From the NCBI GenBank assembly GCA_039798265.1, contig JBDKGH010000111.1:1-17540 (forward strand): DNA of 17,540 nucleotides, written 5' to 3'. How positions within the stretch are numbered: the stretch's first letter is position 1; each line of letters begins with the position of its first letter. Source of the DNA: JBDKGH01 sp039798265. Lineage in GTDB: Bacteria > Bacteroidota > Bacteroidia > Flavobacteriales_D > Sanyastnellaceae. The translations under genes were made by a program, and so were the position numbers. Below the pieces are notes generated by a model, which saw only the letters and a program-made list of their open reading frames with translations, did no database searches and had not been told where the DNA came from. Positions 15,567 through 17,540 of this stretch are shown here, in pieces.

Positions 15567-16850
15567 TTATACCGTAATGCCCTTGCGCACGATGGTTTGA
15601 TTGCGATCAGGACCAACGGATACGTAAGTGATGGGCACACCAATATTTTCTTCAATGAACGAGATATAGCTGTTTAAGGCAGCGGGAATTTGCTCGTCGC
15701 CTGTCATGGTGGTGAGATCCACTTTCCATCCAGGTAGTTCTGTATAGATGGGCTCTACGAGTGAAGGGTCAATGTCGTAAGGTAAATAATCAATAACCTC
15801 TCCTTTGAAGCGGTAATGGGTGCACACGCGAAGCGTATCGAATTCACTCAATACGTCTGCTTTCATCATAAAGAGTTTCGTGGCGCCATTGATCATGCAG
15901 GCGTAGCGGAGTGCCGGAAGATCGAGCCAGCCGCAGCGACGCGCGCGACCGGTGGTGCTTCCAAACTCGCGACCTATTTGACGCATCTGTTCGCCCGTTT
16001 CGTCATTGAGTTCTGTAGGGAATGGACCGCTGCCCACTCGGGTGCAGTAGGCTTTGAAAATACCGAGCGATTCCCCAATGCGATTGGGAGCCACACCCAA
16101 ACCGGTGCATGCACCGGCAGCAATGGTGTTGCTAGAGGTAACAAATGGATAGCTACCGAAGTCGATATCCAATAAAGAGCCTTGAGCACCTTCAGCGAGT
16201 ACTTTTTTGCCTGCGCGAAGTGCGTTGTTGATATAGTGTTCGCTATCTACAATAGTTAGGTTGCGAAGTACTTCTATTCCTTTTTTCCAATTGGGTTCGT
16301 GTTCGCTCAAATTGTATTCAAAATTGAAATTCTTGAGCATTTTCTCGTGCTTCGCTACGAGGGCTTGATAGCGTTCTTGAAAGTTGTCTTCCAAGATATC
16401 ACCTACACGAAGGCCATTACGACCTGTTTTGTCCATATAGGCGGGGCCTATGCCTTTTAGGGTGCTACCAATTTTGGCTTTGCCTTTTTCCGCTTCCGAC
16501 GCGGCATCGAGCAAGCGGTGAGTAGGTAATATGAGGTGCGCCTTGCGCGAGATCAATAAACGATCATTGATTTTAACGCCTTTGTCAATGAGCTTTTCGA
16601 TTTCTGCTGCAAAAACAATAGGGTCTATCACCACGCCGTTGCCCACAAGGTTGATTACGTTTTCATGGAAAATACCGCTGGGGATGGTGTGTAGAACGTG
16701 TTTTGTTCCATTAAACTCAAGGGTGTGCCCTGCGTTTGGCCCCCCTTGGAAGCGGGCGATGATATCATATTGAGGGGTGAGTACGTCAACAATTTTTCCT
16801 TTGCCTTCGTCGCCCCATTGGAGACCTAAGAGTACATCTACTTTTTGCAC
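15567..16850 (-). CDS. purA: Adenylosuccinate synthetase
   Basis: This cytoplasmic enzyme joins IMP and aspartate with GTP to make adenylosuccinate, the first committed step to AMP. Its 427 residues are full length. Visible motifs are GLQWGDEGKGKI (9-20, catalytic Asp14), GPNAGHT (37-43, His42), GSTLKGIGPAYMDKTGRNGLR (128-148, given here as GSTLKGIGPAY and MDKTGRNGLR), AEGAQGSLLDIDFG (219-232), TSSNTIAAGACTGLG (238-252), TTGRARRCGWLD (299-310) and SVGPDRNQTI (411-420). The start codon is GTG at 16850-16848: the family's N-terminus begins there, and an in-frame TAA lies only four codons upstream, so no ATG can serve. It lies 96 bp after the fur-like gene and 49 bp before the ostA-like gene on the same strand. 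It has its own promoter candidate. Confidence 0.98.
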   Translation of the reverse strand: MQKVDVLLGLQWGDEGKGKIVDVLTPQYDIIARFQGGPNAGHTLEFNGTKHVLHTIPSGIFHENVINLVGNGVVIDPIVFAAEIEKLIDKGVKINDRLLISRKAHLILPTHRLLDAASEAEKGKAKIGSTLKGIGPAYMDKTGRNGLRVGDILEDNFQERYQALVAKHEKMLKNFNFEYNLSEHEPNWKKGIEVLRNLTIVDSEHYINNALRAGKKVLAEGAQGSLLDIDFGSYPFVTSSNTIAAGACTGLGVAPNRIGESLGIFKAYCTRVGSGPFPTELNDETGEQMRQIGREFGSTTGRARRCGWLDLPALRYACMINGATKLFMMKADVLSEFDTLRVCTHYRFKGEVIDYLPYDIDPSLVEPIYTELPGWKVDLTTMTGDEQIPAALNSYISFIEENIGVPITYVSVGPDRNQTIVRKGITV

Positions 16851-16873
16851 GATCTGTAGTATTTACGAAAGGG

Positions 16874-16881
16874 CAAAAGTA
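16874..16881 (-). promoter_or_regulatory. Candidate -7 element of purA
   Basis: The minus strand reads TACTTTTG, identical to the glyA element and a full match to TAnnTTTG. It gives a predicted leader of about 15-20 nt before the GTG. The -33 region is weak (TTTC at a short 14-base distance). Confidence 0.45.
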
Positions 16882-16946
16882 GGTCTAAAAAAGAGGAAAT
16901 GAACGCTTGTGTGCGTTTCGTTGAAAAAAAAGAAAGAGGTTGAAAA

Positions 16947-17393
16947 CTAGAGGCTTCCCTTCTTTTTACCGTAAAAATTCAGCGAATGGTGCATGATTTC
17001 AATGCCAAAGATTTCTTCCAGAGTAGCCTTGATATTTTGGATGCGCGGATCACAAAATTCAATCACCTGGCCCGTGTCTGTGAGGATAATATGGTCGTGC
17101 TGCTGGTTTTGATAAGCTTTTTCAAAATGGGCGGTGTTGTTCTGACCAAATTGATTTTTGCGCACCAGCGCGCAGTCGAGGAGAAGTTCGATGGTGTTGT
17201 AAAGCGTAGCCCTCGACACGCGGTACTTCTTGTTTTTCATGCTGGTGTACAGCGTTTCAATGTCGAAGTGGCCAGGGTATTCATAGATCTCGTTCAAAAT
17301 GGCATAGCGCTCCGGCGTTTTGCGGTGCTTGTTTTGTTCGAGATAAGATGTAAAAATGGCTTTTACTTTCGCCTGAATGTCTATTTCTCCCAT
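16947..17393 (-). CDS. Fur-family transcriptional regulator lacking the usual CxxC zinc site
   Basis: The product has 148 residues. A winged-helix DNA-binding part at about 20-85 has RKTPERYAILNEIYEYPGHFDIETLY and a recognition helix RVSRATLYNTIELL (58-71); the first of these is read in two parts, RKTPERYAILNE (24-35) and IYEYPGHFDIETLY (36-49). The dimerisation part carries likely regulatory metal ligands His42, His99 and His101 (HDH), Glu112 and His135/136. The first CxxC of classical Fur (HDHLIC-x-x-CG) is replaced by HDHIILTDTGQVIEF; only Cys114 remains nearby. I recall the same LTDTG form in other flavobacterial proteins of this type, so it is probably a lineage trait. It may sense iron, peroxide or another metal; sequence does not decide. 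Location beside purA is, as I recall, common in Flavobacteriales. A palindrome in front of the gene suggests autoregulation. Confidence 0.93.
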   Translation of the reverse strand: MGEIDIQAKVKAIFTSYLEQNKHRKTPERYAILNEIYEYPGHFDIETLYTSMKNKKYRVSRATLYNTIELLLDCALVRKNQFGQNNTAHFEKAYQNQQHDHIILTDTGQVIEFCDPRIQNIKATLEEIFGIEIMHHSLNFYGKKKGSL

Positions 17394-17400
17394 GACAGGG

Positions 17401-17408
17401 CAAAGTTA
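17401..17408 (-). promoter_or_regulatory. Candidate -7 element of the fur-like gene
   Basis: The minus strand reads TAACTTTG, a full TAnnTTTG match, ending seven bases before the ATG. The transcript leader would be only a few bases or absent. The palindrome at 17421-17434 covers the place where the -33 element should be. Confidence 0.45.
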
Positions 17409-17420
17409 AGGGAGAAAGGC

Positions 17421-17434
17421 CTTAACCTGTTAAG
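17421..17434. promoter_or_regulatory. Palindromic operator candidate upstream of the fur-like gene
   Basis: CTTAAC-CT-GTTAAG has perfect 6-bp arms around two central bases. It lies 12 bases upstream of the -7 element, over the presumed -33 region, where a repressor would block transcription. Autoregulation by the Fur-family protein is inferred from position and symmetry only. Confidence 0.35.
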
Positions 17435-17540
17435 TTCACGATTCATTTTCCATCTGGGGTGCTAGCAGTGGGGCAAGTTAAAGTGGTGGTAAAAAAAAAT
17501 GGTTGGTCAAAAAAGGAAGGTGAGTGTTGTTGAATATAAT

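Noticed and set aside
16901..16918. Small hairpin (AACGC/GCGTT) between the fur-like gene and purA
   Set aside because: The stem has only five pairs and the minus-strand T-rich stretch does not follow directly; too weak to call a terminator.
16986..17465. A 159-codon plus-strand frame opposite the fur-like gene
   Set aside because: The minus-strand frame encodes a clear Fur-family protein; the plus frame is its antisense shadow.
17449..17540. Open minus-strand frame at the right edge that could be the tail of another gene
   Set aside because: The short translation (about 30 codons) has no recognisable C-terminus and the stretch is low in complexity; no gene is claimed.

Overview
The window looks like a chromosomal segment of a marine-type Flavobacteriales bacterium (Bacteroidota). 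The grounds are a type IX secretion (T9SS) type A sorting domain, a very large TonB-dependent receptor (TBDR) with a carboxypeptidase-regulatory-like N-terminus, an OstA-like protein, a flavobacterial-type Fur regulator beside purA, and promoters of the Bacteroidota form (TTTG ... TAnnTTTG) in place of an E. coli -10 box. The genus cannot be fixed from this sequence. No tRNA, rRNA, insertion sequence, CRISPR array, prophage or defence genes are visible.

Layout. (1) Minus strand, 5503 down to 1: a 1256-aa TonB-dependent receptor followed 50 bp later by a secreted protein cut by the left edge. Both use a narrow set of codons (GGT, CGT, AAC, GAC, TTC, TAC), which suggests strong expression. (2) 5504-5885: a 382-bp region without a convincing gene. 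It holds the terminator of the next operon, a symmetric structured element, and a candidate receptor promoter. (3) Minus strand, 9124 down to 5886: a compact three-gene operon made of a DUF255/YyaL-type thioredoxin-fold protein, a YD-like-repeat secreted protein that overlaps it by ATGA, and a small very basic exported protein, closed by a strong hairpin terminator. (4) 9125-9272: a divergent gap with a candidate promoter and an attenuator-like leader. (5) Plus strand, 9273-12596: a 1107-aa multidomain T9SS-exported protein with four tandem carbohydrate-binding-like modules, ended by a clear terminator. (6) Plus strand, 12700-13971: glyA, with a promoter that ends only 4 bases before its ATG. 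(7) Minus strand, 17393 down to 14000: fur-like regulator, purA and an ostA-like gene. The last 147 bases (17394-17540) hold the fur promoter and a palindrome; I see no gene there.

How it fits together. glyA (one-carbon units) and purA (AMP synthesis) are housekeeping metabolism. The OstA-like protein belongs to outer-membrane lipopolysaccharide assembly. The receptor and its partner, and the CBM-like protein, are the cell-surface and nutrient-capture part. The gene content is ordinary for the group. The parts worth a second look are non-coding: the bulged inverted repeat at 5682-5786, the leader with alternative pairings at 9139-9272, the possible leaderless start of glyA, and the palindromes near the fur and receptor starts.
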